Numbered from the stretch's first letter, positions 35,093 to 44,852 are shown. The stretch: DNA of 64,000 bases from Sulfuricurvum sp. (GCA_020721585.1 DYMK01000001.1:372001-436000), one strand, 5' to 3'. Translations and numbers: made by a program. Notes: generated from the letters alone by a model not told the origin.

Positions 35093-35586
35093 ATAACTTG
35101 CGCAATGGTCTCATTTTTTTGTTTGGCCAATAACGATTCGAGTTGATCGAGTGATTTGATCAACCAAATCGACATTTTTTCCATCTCTTGGTAATACTTC
35201 ACCGCTTCAGCGTGTTTTTCAGGGGTGATTTTTTTACGTGAACTGGTAAAGAGATTCATCGCCCACGAACGTTGCGTCTCCAAAAAGTAAATTTTATAGA
35301 TACGCAAATAGATGTTGTGCAAATCCCGATGGTCTTGCTCGATTTTAAAAATAATCCGTGTCAATGCAGGGATTGCTTTGTACTTCATCCCTGTCGTATA
35401 CAACCATTTGCCAAAATCGCATTCAGTGGAGCTTAAAGGGATCATCGCTTTATGCACGGGTAAATTTTCCACCAAATGTTTGACATGACGCACCCATTGT
35501 TCATGCGCGATGTGAGCGTTGCGAATCTCTTTGGAAATCGCTTTTTTGTGGTCTACGTCGGTGAGGGTTTGTAGTGAAGATAACAT
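35089..35586 (-). CDS. Free-standing CZB (chemoreceptor zinc-binding) domain protein
   Basis: 165 residues from ATG at 35586 with AAGGAG in front (an ATG 22 codons upstream lacks one). The CZB pattern is present: AHIAHEQWVRHVKHLVE, then CDFGKWLYTTG, then KIEQDHRDLH, giving the His/Cys/His/His Zn ligands. CZB domains normally sit on chemoreceptors or diguanylate cyclases and sense zinc or reactive chlorine. Here the domain has a C-terminal helical extension but no output domain, so it probably acts on a separate protein, such as a receptor or cyclase. Confidence 0.78.
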   Translation of the reverse strand: MLSSLQTLTDVDHKKAISKEIRNAHIAHEQWVRHVKHLVENLPVHKAMIPLSSTECDFGKWLYTTGMKYKAIPALTRIIFKIEQDHRDLHNIYLRIYKIYFLETQRSWAMNLFTSSRKKITPEKHAEAVKYYQEMEKMSIWLIKSLDQLESLLAKQKNETIAQVI

Positions 35587-35703
35587 CTTTTTCTCCTTAG
35601 TATCTCGTCTTTCGAGGTTCATGGTGAAAGTATAGGAAGATAATGTGATCAAAAATGGTTGAAATGTGGTTGAAATATGATGAAAGGGAGAGAGGGAAGT
35701 TTG

Positions 35704-37071
35704 TTAGGCTTCCTCGTGCGTCGCTAATTTCCCCCGCATTGCAAAATAGATCATAATCCCAATACCACTCCACAAAGCAAAGCGGATCCATGTGTGGGTT
35801 TCAAGTCCTGCCATAATAAAGATCAAAAGGGCGAAATTCAGCGGAATAAGCACCCAAAACATCGGAAGACGAAAGCTCCCCACTAACCCTTTTTTACGCA
35901 ACAGTACAATGGCGATGGCAACGACAAAGTAGGCAAACAATGTCCCGATATTGACCAACTCCGCCAAAATTTTCAACGGTAAAAAGCCCGCCAAAAACGC
36001 CAAGAAAAATCCGCCATACAGGGTGAGTTTGACAGGCGTATTGGTTTTGGGGTGAATTTCACACAGTTTTTTGGGCAAAAATCCATCGCGGGAAAGGGCA
36101 AACGCGACACGGGTAAAGCCCAATCCCATGACCAACATCACCGTGGTGATGGTCACTACCGCTCCAAGGGCGATAATACTGGCGATAAAGGGTTCATCCA
36201 CTTTGACCATCGCAAACGCTAGTGCATCGGGGACATTGAGCTGGGTATAGCTGACCATCGAGGTGAGGGTAAAACTGACCAAAATAAAAAACATCGTCGA
36301 AAAGGCTAAGGAGAGCATCAACGCTTTGGGGATCGTTTTGGTGGGGTCTTTGGTCTCTTCAGCGACCGTAGAGATGGCATCAAAACCCAAATAGGCGAAG
36401 ATAATCAAACTCGTGGCGTGCCACACCCCCTCATACCCAAAAGGGAAAAAGTTTTGGATATTGTGAATGTCAAAATGCTGCAATCCAAAAATGACAAAAA
36501 TCGATAAAACAGCGATTTTGATGTAGACGATGACGTTATTGACCCGCGCACTCTCTTTGATCCCCAACGCTAAAAGGACAAAAATCGCCATAATGACCAC
36601 AAAAGCACTCACATCGACAAACGTCCCCTTATCAGGATCATACGCACCACTCAAGGCAACGGGGAGGGCAACGTGAAAATTGGTGTCGATAAAGGTACGA
36701 AAATAGCCCGACCACCCTGTAGCGATCGCGCTGGTCGCAACCCCGTATTCAAGGAGGAGATTCCACCCCACCAACCACGCAAAAAATTCCCCCAACGTCG
36801 CGTAGGTGTAGTTATACGCACTCCCCGAAACCGGATAGATTGAACTCATCTCGGCGTAAATAAGGGCGGTAATTCCCACCGCAATGGCAGCAATCAAAAA
36901 GGATAAAACAATGGCAGGTCCTGCGGTGGTGGCAGCGGCTTGACCCGTGATAACAAAAATCCCCGCCCCAATGATGGCACCCACGCCGATAAACGAAACA
37001 TCCAAAAGCGTGAGATGGCGGGCAAGCCCTGATCCCCCGATTTTGGGAATTTTAGTGGTAAACAATCCCAT
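35704..37071 (-). CDS. APC-family amino acid permease (YfnA/CAT-like)
   Basis: 455 residues from ATG at 37071 (GGGGAG upstream). About twelve spans. The unwound TM1 motif VGAIIGAGIFVITGQAAA and the TM3 region SGSAYNYTYATLGEFFAWLVGW are typical, as is FAYLGFDAISTVAEETKDP for the CAT subgroup. It should import (or exchange) amino acids, perhaps cationic ones. Substrate cannot be fixed from sequence. It stands alone, reading away from the LprI-like gene. Confidence 0.87.
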   Translation of the reverse strand: MGLFTTKIPKIGGSGLARHLTLLDVSFIGVGAIIGAGIFVITGQAAATTAGPAIVLSFLIAAIAVGITALIYAEMSSIYPVSGSAYNYTYATLGEFFAWLVGWNLLLEYGVATSAIATGWSGYFRTFIDTNFHVALPVALSGAYDPDKGTFVDVSAFVVIMAIFVLLALGIKESARVNNVIVYIKIAVLSIFVIFGLQHFDIHNIQNFFPFGYEGVWHATSLIIFAYLGFDAISTVAEETKDPTKTIPKALMLSLAFSTMFFILVSFTLTSMVSYTQLNVPDALAFAMVKVDEPFIASIIALGAVVTITTVMLVMGLGFTRVAFALSRDGFLPKKLCEIHPKTNTPVKLTLYGGFFLAFLAGFLPLKILAELVNIGTLFAYFVVAIAIVLLRKKGLVGSFRLPMFWVLIPLNFALLIFIMAGLETHTWIRFALWSGIGIMIYFAMRGKLATHEEA

Positions 37072-37231
37072 AACACTCCCCTTTTTTAGGGTAATTGTAC
37101 TGAAGATAGGGTTAAACGTAAGCGTCTTCAATTCGTGTTACAATATAACCACACATTCACAAGCCGTAAGAGAGTAGAGGGCGATGGTTCCTGATTTTGT
37201 ACGGCTATGGGGTAGATATTAGGAACGTTTC

Positions 37232-37903
37232 ATGAAAAAAATTAGTATGCTTGCTTCATTTACCGCATTGGCTTTGGGATATGATCCCAGTGGTCTGTAT
37301 CAGTATCAAGAAAAAGGGTATTTAGGGAAAATGGAGATTGCCCAAGTGCAACCAAAATCGACCCTGTATCGCGCGGTTATTACCACCACCAACACCCAAA
37401 CAACCCATACGTGCGCGTTAACGATTAATGGACACATTAAAAGCGAAAGTCCCAACGCCGCTTCAGGGCAATTTGCCCTCACTCAAGGGGATAATGCCAA
37501 ATTTTTGGTCTCTTTTATCGTCAATACGGCGTACATCAAAATTTTTGAGGCAAGTGACCATTGTGGCTCAACAGGGTATTTTGGGGGAGAGTGGAAAAAG
37601 GTAAGCTCTGCCGATTTTGATACGACCCGTGACAACCTCTCCGACGCTGAGTACACAACCCTCAAACAGATGAGTCCCCTCTACGCTGCTGCGGATGGAC
37701 AACTCAACAAAGCGTTTGCCGCCCTACGCAGTACCCTCACCCCTGAGGGGAGGGAACAACTCAAAAACGACCAAAAAAACTGGATTCAGATGCGGGATCA
37801 AAAGCTCATCGCATCGAGTAAAAAAGGTTCTCAGCCCTATATTGCCAAATTAATCCAACTCACCCAAGAACGAACCGCCTATCTCACGAGTTTAAAACAC
37901 TAA
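37232..37903 (+). CDS. LprI/DUF1311 domain exported protein
   Basis: 223 residues. A short signal sequence (MKKISMLASFTALALG) leads to a beta-rich N-terminal domain with two Cys (THTCAL and DHCGS) that may pair. The C-terminal LprI-like domain reads LYAAADGQLNKAFAALRSTL, then EGREQLKNDQKNWIQMRDQ. Family members are periplasmic, and LprI of Mycobacterium inhibits lysozyme. That role is only suggested here. Confidence 0.72.
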   Translation: MKKISMLASFTALALGYDPSGLYQYQEKGYLGKMEIAQVQPKSTLYRAVITTTNTQTTHTCALTINGHIKSESPNAASGQFALTQGDNAKFLVSFIVNTAYIKIFEASDHCGSTGYFGGEWKKVSSADFDTTRDNLSDAEYTTLKQMSPLYAAADGQLNKAFAALRSTLTPEGREQLKNDQKNWIQMRDQKLIASSKKGSQPYIAKLIQLTQERTAYLTSLKH

Positions 37904-37908
37904 GCAAC

Positions 37909-38958
37909 CTACTCATCAGGATTCATCTCCCGCCATTTTGCCTCATCCTCACGCAATTGTTGAAGATGATCCGAGAGTGTTTGTGGGGTTATGTGATCAC
38001 GATGATGGGCGATACGCTCCAACATCACGTGATTAATGTCATCCGAATAGTGGGAGATGTCTTTGTAATTATTTAACTCATAGATCATAGGATCGTGTTG
38101 AAAGTCATAGACCTCCACATTGGGTAAGGCGACCAGTTTGGATAAGGTATAGGCTTTAAATGCCATCATGATGTCCAATGTCCCCCGCTCTTGCGCCAAT
38201 TTCCACGTTAAAAATGAGTATGGGGGGTAAAAAATCGTAAATTTAACGTTGGGATGGGAAACCAAAATAGGGTAAAGGTAACGGTCAAAATTGCCTTTGA
38301 GATCCTCATAGCCATATTCTTTAGGGGAAAATGCCGACTGTAATTTGCTTCTATCGCGTAAATCCCAATCGCGTCTCACGGTATCTTCATCAAAAGTCAC
38401 CTCCGAAGCCCACATAAACGCATGGGGATACGAATTTTTTTCCGTAGGGTTGAGGGTATCTCGTAACAGTGTGAGACTTTTTTGGGTCGTGCTGGTATTG
38501 GTGAGGTATTTAAACCAAGCGATGGGGTCACCCCCAAACATATAGTCATAATTGGCAATTTGCTCGTTTTTGGGATCAATTTTTCGGTACGAAAAAGTGT
38601 CCAATGCGTAGAGGATGTGGGTCGCATGGTGTTGATCAAGGATAAACGTGAGTAATAAAGCAAACTCTTTGGCGGTTCCTCCGCTAAAGGGAATCTTGAC
38701 CGAATGGGTGTGCAACGTGGTGTCGATGTCCTCCACTTGGAAATTTTCGATCATAGAGGTTCCTACCATTGCGGTGGTGTAGGGGATATAACGTGCCATC
38801 CCCCCTGCCAAAAACCGTTCGGTCGCATCGTTATAATCGTACGCAAACGAGGCAGTGTGTCTACATTTCATCGACGGATCGACCATAAAATTCAGTAGTA
38901 CCACCGCACTATAAAAGCTTGCCGTTAGTTTAACGACTAAAAAAACCCAGTGTTTCAT
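37909..38958 (-). CDS. SGNH/DltD-AlgX-like partner of the MBOAT acyltransferase
   Basis: 349 residues with one N-terminal membrane anchor (MKHWVFLVVKLTASFYSAVV). The segment AMVGTSMIENF looks like the nucleophile block of SGNH hydrolases and ISHYSDDINHVMLERI resembles the C-terminal D-x-x-H block. The gene follows the MBOAT gene with 7 bp between them, the usual order in which the membrane enzyme passes an acyl group to a periplasmic partner that modifies a polysaccharide. Target not known. Confidence 0.65.
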   Translation of the reverse strand: MKHWVFLVVKLTASFYSAVVLLNFMVDPSMKCRHTASFAYDYNDATERFLAGGMARYIPYTTAMVGTSMIENFQVEDIDTTLHTHSVKIPFSGGTAKEFALLLTFILDQHHATHILYALDTFSYRKIDPKNEQIANYDYMFGGDPIAWFKYLTNTSTTQKSLTLLRDTLNPTEKNSYPHAFMWASEVTFDEDTVRRDWDLRDRSKLQSAFSPKEYGYEDLKGNFDRYLYPILVSHPNVKFTIFYPPYSFLTWKLAQERGTLDIMMAFKAYTLSKLVALPNVEVYDFQHDPMIYELNNYKDISHYSDDINHVMLERIAHHRDHITPQTLSDHLQQLREDEAKWREMNPDE

Positions 38959-38965
38959 GATACTC

Positions 38966-40426
38966 TCAAAAATTAAAATATAAAAATGCGCTGACTTTGG
39001 TCAAACTTTGGATCCCGATAACCAACATTACGCTAACGAGTACGGCAAATTTCCAATTCATGGGGAATTTTTCGCTCCATTGGTGGGAATTGTCCATCCA
39101 AATGACCAAAAATAGGGTCACCCCAATGGTCATTACATCCCCAAGTCCTGACATCCCCGCATTCATTACCCAATACCCAAATTCGATCCCATGCTCCCCT
39201 AAAAATTCGAGCTTTTCGTAGAGTTCATCGGGAAGCATAATCCCCCCCTGACCGATCATCCCCCCAAGAACTTTGGTGACCACATCAAAATTTTTGGCTC
39301 TAAAAAAGATCCACGCAACATTGACGAAGTTAAAGGTGATGAACCACCCCAACCAACCCCACATCCGTAATCCCAGATCTTTCCAGATACGGTGAATAAC
39401 AATGGCACCACCGTGCAATGCCCCCCAAATCACAAACATCCATGAAGCACCATGCCACAATCCTCCGATCAAAAAGACCGCAAAGAGGTTGCCATAGTTG
39501 TGGAATCGCCCCACTTTATTCCCGCCCAAGGGGATATAGATATAGTCGCGCAAAAAACGCGAGAGGGTAATGTGCCATCGTCGCCAAAAGTCTTGAATGT
39601 CACGGGCTTTGTAGGGGGAATTAAAATTGATAGGGAGGCGGATATTAAACATCAAGCTTATACCGATTGCCATATCCGTATACCCACTAAAATCGAAATA
39701 GAGTTGTAAGGTGTAGCTTAACGACGTTGCCCATGCTTCAAAAAGATTCAGCGTCAACGCAACATCAAATCCCGTATTCGCCCATGCTGCAAAGGTATCG
39801 GCGATAATCACCTTTTTAAACAACCCTAAGGAAAAAAGGAACACTCCCACAGCGACGTTACGCCATCGTACCGCCCAGTTCCAACGATTGACAAATTGGG
39901 GCATCATCTCTGCATGGTGCAAAATAGGCCCTGCCAAAAGATGGGGAAAATAGCTCACAAAGAGCATATAGTTGAGAAAGTCCACCTCTTTGACCTTCGC
40001 TTTATACGCATCCACCAAAAAAGCGATTTGGGTAAAGGTAAAAAAGCTAATCCCCAAAGGGAGAATAATATCCGGTAAGGGAAGATCGGTACCCCAAAAA
40101 TCGTTCACATTTTCCAGTAAAAAATCGGTGTATTTAAAATAGCCCAATAAGGCGATATTAAAAACAATCCCCAACCCTAACACCACTTTACGGGAAAGGT
40201 GAAACAGCTTTTCACGTGATAATGTCGATCCCACCCAAAAATTGACCAAAATACTCCCCAGTAACAGGGGGATATAGACCACATTCCAGTAGCCATAAAA
40301 GAATAGACTTCCCCCCACCAGCCACACTTTAGACCCTAAGATACGTTTATGGCGTAAAAACCAAAAATACCCCAACAGCATAATGGGCAAAAAGAGAAAG
40401 ATAAATATATAGGAGTTAAAAAGCAT
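38966..40426 (-). CDS. MBOAT O-acyltransferase (AlgI/DltB family)
   Basis: 486 residues, about ten spans. Family features: ILPLGISFFTFTQIAFLVDAY, FVSYFPHLLAGPILHH, FWRRWHITLSRFLRDYIYIP with its N-terminal WHITLS motif, and the catalytic His in LIGGLWHGASWMFVIWGALHG. Such proteins move acetyl groups across the inner membrane to extracytoplasmic glycans. The following gene encodes an SGNH-like partner. No alginate or cellulose genes are nearby, so the acceptor is open. Confidence 0.9.
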   Translation of the reverse strand: MLFNSYIFIFLFLPIMLLGYFWFLRHKRILGSKVWLVGGSLFFYGYWNVVYIPLLLGSILVNFWVGSTLSREKLFHLSRKVVLGLGIVFNIALLGYFKYTDFLLENVNDFWGTDLPLPDIILPLGISFFTFTQIAFLVDAYKAKVKEVDFLNYMLFVSYFPHLLAGPILHHAEMMPQFVNRWNWAVRWRNVAVGVFLFSLGLFKKVIIADTFAAWANTGFDVALTLNLFEAWATSLSYTLQLYFDFSGYTDMAIGISLMFNIRLPINFNSPYKARDIQDFWRRWHITLSRFLRDYIYIPLGGNKVGRFHNYGNLFAVFLIGGLWHGASWMFVIWGALHGGAIVIHRIWKDLGLRMWGWLGWFITFNFVNVAWIFFRAKNFDVVTKVLGGMIGQGGIMLPDELYEKLEFLGEHGIEFGYWVMNAGMSGLGDVMTIGVTLFLVIWMDNSHQWSEKFPMNWKFAVLVSVMLVIGIQSLTKVSAFLYFNF

Positions 40427-40623
40427 CTATTTTTCCCATATAGTAGTTTTTATTAATCGAATTATAAGGGATAGTTGCTTGAAAAAACAACGGATAGCGT
40501 TAAGGTTAGAATGTTTATGCGAAAAAAATGGGTGAGCGTTAATCCAAAAAATACGAATGGATGAGTACAATTAAGATAAGAGATGTCCCATTGCATCACG
40601 ATTTTAGTGGAGGAGATAGAACG

Positions 40624-43107
40624 ATGTTACCTTTTGTCACCCTATGGCAAAAATGGTGTAAAGCTTTTAGTCAAAAAGTTGTCTCACTACCACGATCCAA
40701 TCACGTACGCGAAATAGATTTAATCACCAATACGATGCTTGAAGCCCTTTATGTGACCGATGTTGATGGAAATATTACCCGTGCTAATGCCTATACCAGT
40801 AAACTCTTAGGGTATACCCAAGAAGCGCTATTGGGTCACAATGCCCATGCACTTTTTCATGCTGATTCGATCACCCAAACGCCCATTCGGGACTGTAAAA
40901 TTTATCAAGCGATTCAAGAGCGGGGAGAATATTTTGGGGAAGAGGTGTTTTTTAACCAAAAGCGAGAGAAAATTTTTGTGGAAGTGGCGGCCAAAGCCTT
41001 AATTCATCAGGGAAATGTCATTGGGGAGGTGGTCACGTTTAGGGACATATCGGAACAAAAAACCTATCGAGAAACCCTTTTGGAATTGCTTGAATTTAGC
41101 CCCATTGCGGTTCGTATTGCCCAAAAAAATGGGAAAAAAGTAGTTTTTGCCAATACCGCTTATTCCTCACTTATCCAACTCAATCGACACGATGTTATTG
41201 GGCAAAATCCCCAAAACTATTATGTCCATCACGAAGATTATGATGCGATTGTTCACGCGATTGATAACGATGAATCGATTTACAATAGACTCATAGAACT
41301 CTCGATTCAAGGGGACATAAAATGGGTATTGGCCTCTTATATGCCCATGAATTTTGAAGGGGAAAAGAGTGTTTTGGGGTGGTTTTACGACATCACCGAC
41401 AAAGAGTTTCATAAGCAGGAGTTGCAACGTCAAAAAGAGGAGTTTGAGACCATCTTTAATATTTCCAAAGATGGGATTGCCGTGTTGGACGCGGCATCAA
41501 ATTTTTTGGATTTTAATAACGCCTATTTGGAGATGACGGGATTTACGCGCGAGGAGCTTTTGACCAAATCGTGTGTGGGACTAAGCAGTGTCGAGGATCA
41601 AGAGCGGGCAAAAAATGTGATGTACTCGGTGGCAAAATATGGGTTTGTCAAAGGGTTTGAAAAGACGTGTGTGGTCAATGAGGGGAAACGGATTGTGGTG
41701 AATATGACCTTGACCCATATGCCCGATAAACAACGGATTTTGGTGAGTGCCAAAGACATTACCCAGTCCAAAGCGTACGAACAGCAACTCGAACACATTG
41801 CCCATTACGATCCCCTCACGGGATTACCCAACCGATTGCTCAATTCCGATCGCTTACGCCAAGCGATGGTACATGCCCAACGCCAAGGGGAATACATCGC
41901 CATTGCGTATTTGGATTTGGACGGATTTAAGGAGGTCAATGATCGTTACGGTCACGCCATGGGGGATAAACTGCTCACAACACTCTCCCTCATCATGCAA
42001 CAAACGCTGCAACCTGAAGATACCCTTGCACGCTTGGGGGGTGATGAATTTGTTGTCATTATTGTGGGGTTGGCTGATCGTTCCATGGCATACCCGATTA
42101 TCCAAAAACTCTTAGAAGTGGTCTCTCAAGAGGTGCTATTGGATGCGTCTCAGGTACGCGTTTCAGCCAGTTTAGGGGTCACCTTTTATCCCCAATACGA
42201 GAGTGTGGATGCGGATCAACTTATCCGTCAAGCCGATCAAGCGATGTATGAGGCAAAACAATCGGGCAAAAACCGTTATCATGTTTTTGATCCCGACTAC
42301 GACCGTACCGTACGTACCAAACACGAAAATTTAGAGCGGATCCAACACGCACTGACAAATCGCGAGTTTGTACTTTATTACCAACCCAAAATCAATATGC
42401 GCACCCATACGGTCATTGGGGCAGAGGCACTGATTCGTTGGCAACACCCCCAACGGGGATTGGTTCCTCCGGCGGATTTTCTCCCCATCATTGAGATTCA
42501 TCCTTTGGCAATTGATGTGGGTGAGTGGGTCATTCAAGAGGCGATAGATCAAATACAACGATGGAAAGCAATGGGGTTGCGAATTCCTGTTAGTGTTAAT
42601 GTGGGGGCAAAACAGCTTTTACAAGGGAATTTTGTGGAAAAAATTCGATCTATCCTTTTCCAAAATCCCGATTTTGATCCAACTTTATTGGAAATCGAAA
42701 TCCTTGAGACCAGTGCCTTGGAAGATATTCATCGTGCTTCGCATATTATCCAATCGTGTAAAACCCTTGGTATCCATTTTGCTTTGGATGATTTTGGGAC
42801 GGGTTATTCGTCGTTGACGTATCTTAAACGTCTCCCCATTGCCACGTTGAAAATCGACCAAAGTTTTGTCCGTGATATGCTCGATAACCAAGATGATTTG
42901 GCGATATTAGCAGGGATTATTGGGTTGGCCAAAGCGTTTAATCGTCGCGTGATCGCAGAGGGGGTTGAAACCTATGCGCACGGGCAAAAATTATTGGAAT
43001 TGGGATGCGATTTGGCGCAAGGATATGGTATCGCACGCCCTATGTGTGGTGATGCGATGGTAGAGTGGTATGGGCAGTGGGACGAAAAACCGTGTTGGCG
43101 GGGGTAA
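40624..43107 (+). CDS. PAS-PAS-PAS-GGDEF-EAL cyclic-di-GMP protein
   Basis: 827 residues from ATG at 40624, preceded by GGAGGAG at 8 bp (ATG at 40561 is less likely). Three PAS domains lie at about 35-145, 150-260 and 275-390 (DISEQK, DITDKE and DITQSK endings). The GGDEF domain has an intact active site LARLGGDEFVV near 470. The EAL domain has IGAEALIRWQHP near 600 and ALDDFGTGYSSLTYL, so it may have both cyclase and phosphodiesterase activity. No transmembrane span is seen, so it is cytoplasmic. Confidence 0.93.
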   Translation: MLPFVTLWQKWCKAFSQKVVSLPRSNHVREIDLITNTMLEALYVTDVDGNITRANAYTSKLLGYTQEALLGHNAHALFHADSITQTPIRDCKIYQAIQERGEYFGEEVFFNQKREKIFVEVAAKALIHQGNVIGEVVTFRDISEQKTYRETLLELLEFSPIAVRIAQKNGKKVVFANTAYSSLIQLNRHDVIGQNPQNYYVHHEDYDAIVHAIDNDESIYNRLIELSIQGDIKWVLASYMPMNFEGEKSVLGWFYDITDKEFHKQELQRQKEEFETIFNISKDGIAVLDAASNFLDFNNAYLEMTGFTREELLTKSCVGLSSVEDQERAKNVMYSVAKYGFVKGFEKTCVVNEGKRIVVNMTLTHMPDKQRILVSAKDITQSKAYEQQLEHIAHYDPLTGLPNRLLNSDRLRQAMVHAQRQGEYIAIAYLDLDGFKEVNDRYGHAMGDKLLTTLSLIMQQTLQPEDTLARLGGDEFVVIIVGLADRSMAYPIIQKLLEVVSQEVLLDASQVRVSASLGVTFYPQYESVDADQLIRQADQAMYEAKQSGKNRYHVFDPDYDRTVRTKHENLERIQHALTNREFVLYYQPKINMRTHTVIGAEALIRWQHPQRGLVPPADFLPIIEIHPLAIDVGEWVIQEAIDQIQRWKAMGLRIPVSVNVGAKQLLQGNFVEKIRSILFQNPDFDPTLLEIEILETSALEDIHRASHIIQSCKTLGIHFALDDFGTGYSSLTYLKRLPIATLKIDQSFVRDMLDNQDDLAILAGIIGLAKAFNRRVIAEGVETYAHGQKLLELGCDLAQGYGIARPMCGDAMVEWYGQWDEKPCWRG

Positions 43108-43110
43108 ATT

Positions 43111-43194
43111 TCACCCATACATCACCACCCGATTTCGTCCGATGTACACCCCTGTGAGTGAATCTCCACTTTTAACTACGGCAAATCCCAACCA
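43111..43194 (-). pseudogene. Relic of the C-terminus of a diguanylate cyclase
   Basis: On the minus strand the frame reads [15 protein letters not shown] then VYIGRNRVVMYG and a stop at 43111. The pattern GFAV...GDSL...GRNRVV is the end of a GGDEF domain (usually ADxALYxAKxxGRNRV), but the stretch between is shortened and a stop precedes it at 43195. It is likely the remains of a degraded gene beside the intact PAS-GGDEF-EAL gene. Confidence 0.5.
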
Positions 43195-43259
43195 CTAGCG
43201 ACGTAAGGGCGAAATATGGTACCATTGCCCCACCTAAAATCAAATTTTCAAGGATATTC

Positions 43260-43766
43260 ATGCCACTACTGGATAGCTTTACTGTCGATCACACCATTAT
43301 GCCTGCTCCCGCTGTTCGTCGTGCCAAAGGGATGAAAACTCCCAAAGGGGATGATATTACCGTATATGATCTCCGTTTTTGTCGCCCCAATGAGGCGATT
43401 TTGTCCCAAGAGGGGATTCACACGTTGGAGCATCTCTTTGCGGGATTTATGCGGGATCATCTTAACTCGACTGCCACCGAAATCATCGACATCTCTCCGA
43501 TGGGGTGCCGTACGGGATTTTATATGTCGGTGATTGGAACACCACCTGAAACCCAAGTCGCCCAAGCATGGAGCGATTCGATGCGGGATATTTTGGCAGT
43601 GGAAACCCAAAATGATATTCCAGAACTCAATCTCTACCAATGCGGCACGTGCGCGATGCACTCCTTAGCGGATGCCAAAGCCATTGCGAAGGATATTCTA
43701 AGCCATACCATCGGGGTGATGGACAATGAGGCATTAAAACTCGATCTTTCCAAATTGGGGCAATAA
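43260..43766 (+). CDS. luxS: S-ribosylhomocysteine lyase (AI-2 synthesis)
   Basis: 168 residues. LuxS splits S-ribosylhomocysteine to homocysteine and DPD, the precursor of autoinducer-2, in the activated methyl cycle. The metal-binding [12 protein letters not shown] is near residue 57, and the catalytic Cys is in GCRTGFYM. A second metal-binding Cys is in [11 protein letters not shown]. All are intact. AAGGAT precedes the ATG at 8 bp. The two small genes after it overlap or nearly abut, so they may form an operon. Confidence 0.96.
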   Translation: MPLLDSFTVDHTIMPAPAVRRAKGMKTPKGDDITVYDLRFCRPNEAILSQEGIHTLEHLFAGFMRDHLNSTATEIIDISPMGCRTGFYMSVIGTPPETQVAQAWSDSMRDILAVETQNDIPELNLYQCGTCAMHSLADAKAIAKDILSHTIGVMDNEALKLDLSKLGQ

Positions 43767-43767
43767 T

Positions 43768-44070
43768 ATGGTGTTGTTATTACCCATGAACGGTGAGGAT
43801 TGTGAGGAGAGTCACTTGGTGGGTATCCTCTCCGCCACCCATTGGGCGACCATCGAAATCGATGAGGGGAGGTTGATCGACACCCATTTTTATTCTGACC
43901 GTACACGCATTGAGGGATGCTTGGATGCGGTGGTCGTGACCCATAATTATGAGCCTGTCATGGAGTTTATCGATAACCAAATGATGGTCTTAATCGCCCC
44001 CACGCAACGCACCATTGAGGATATTGTCGAAGCCTATTTGTTTCGAGAATTGCACGATCTATCGTTATGA
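43768..44070 (+). CDS. Conserved small protein, NifX-like fold possible
   Basis: 100 residues, starting MVLLLPMNGEDCEESHLVGI. It has an acidic, alternating alpha-beta pattern (TIEIDEGRLIDTHFY, AVVVTHNYEPVMEF) that recalls the NifX/NafY (dinitrogenase cofactor-binding) fold, but without its Cys/His ligands. It follows luxS by one base and overlaps the next gene by 4 bp. I do not assign a function. Confidence 0.5.
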   Translation: MVLLLPMNGEDCEESHLVGILSATHWATIEIDEGRLIDTHFYSDRTRIEGCLDAVVVTHNYEPVMEFIDNQMMVLIAPTQRTIEDIVEAYLFRELHDLSL

Positions 44071-44546
44071 TTACCGCACTGCTCCATCCCACACCGCATA
44101 CGAAAATCATGCTTATCACCTCGCATCGTGATGCGATGGTGGAGGAGTTGGGTCAGTGCCTTGCTCCCTATGAGGGGTTGATGGATCTTTCCCTTTTTAG
44201 GGGGGAACATCAGGAAATTTCGCATCCTACTCTCCATAAGATTGTTACCCTAAACGATTATCACGCTTTGGCTGGGGGGATTCCTCGTGACTATGCGTGT
44301 GTCATTGTCCACGATGTGTTGGATCAGCACGCATCTCCCCTAAAATTTTTGAAACATATTTATCGCACCTTACTTAACGCTTGTGAGATTATCATCGTCC
44401 AAAAAAACGGTTCGATGCCCATTGCTGAGGTAGAATCACTCCTTGATCAGGTCGATTTTCGGGCGATCAATACCATGGATGATCTCCTCGAAGGGTATGA
44501 GGTGACCGTTGCCAAAAAAATGCACATGTGGGGTAATGGTCTCTAA
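44067..44546 (+). CDS. Conserved protein, possible methyltransferase-like fragment
   Basis: 159 residues, ATGA-coupled to the previous gene. The segment VIVHDVLDQHASPLKFLKHIYRTLL, read as its two halves around ASPL, resembles the part of SAM-dependent methyltransferases that follows motif III (L.L.H..P..FL..IYR.L). No glycine-rich SAM motif is visible in front. It may be a reduced family member. Its role is unknown, and its place in a luxS operon is the only clue. Confidence 0.45.
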   Translation: MITALLHPTPHTKIMLITSHRDAMVEELGQCLAPYEGLMDLSLFRGEHQEISHPTLHKIVTLNDYHALAGGIPRDYACVIVHDVLDQHASPLKFLKHIYRTLLNACEIIIVQKNGSMPIAEVESLLDQVDFRAINTMDDLLEGYEVTVAKKMHMWGNGL

Positions 44547-44560
44547 GATGGAAGGGATAC

Positions 44561-44690
44561 AAAAGCCTCTGTTAGTACTCCTTGGTTATAATTTCTCCCA
44601 CGACAACCTACCCCAAAAAGGGACACTCTAATGGTAACAATCGAATTTTTAGGGCCACTATCAAAGGCTCCCTTAACGCTAGAAGCGACC
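44561..44690 (+). repeat. 130-bp duplicated segment, left copy (moaD promoter and 5' end)
   Basis: It aligns without gaps to 51181-51310, by my count with 17 mismatches (about 87% identity). It covers the TATAAT promoter at 44587-44592, the moaD ribosome site and the first 20 codons of moaD. The right copy lies just before moeA, on the other side of the R-M island. Confidence 0.9.
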
Positions 44691-44852
44691 TCATTGCACG
44701 AAGTAGCGGAGGTATTGCAACGTGATCCTCAGATGAAAGCGTGGCTGGAAAACTGTGCCGTCGCGGTCAATGATACGCTGGTATCCTCATTGGATACGGT
44801 ACTCAAAGATGGGGACAAAATCGTTTTACTCCCTCCGGTGTGTGGGGGATGA
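44631..44852 (+). CDS. moaD: Molybdopterin synthase small subunit
   Basis: 73 residues of the ubiquitin-like MoaD/ThiS fold, ending in the conserved VCGG. The C-terminal Gly-Gly is adenylated and thiocarboxylated and carries the sulfur for molybdopterin. VAVNDTLVSSLDTVLKDGD and IVLLPPV are typical. AAAAAGGGAC precedes the ATG. Its stop overlaps the moaE start (ATGA). Confidence 0.93.
   Translation: MVTIEFLGPLSKAPLTLEATSLHEVAEVLQRDPQMKAWLENCAVAVNDTLVSSLDTVLKDGDKIVLLPPVCGG

Noticed and set aside
40561-40623. Upstream ATG for the PAS-GGDEF-EAL gene
   Set aside because: A GGAGGAG site correctly spaced before ATG 40624 makes the shorter form more likely.
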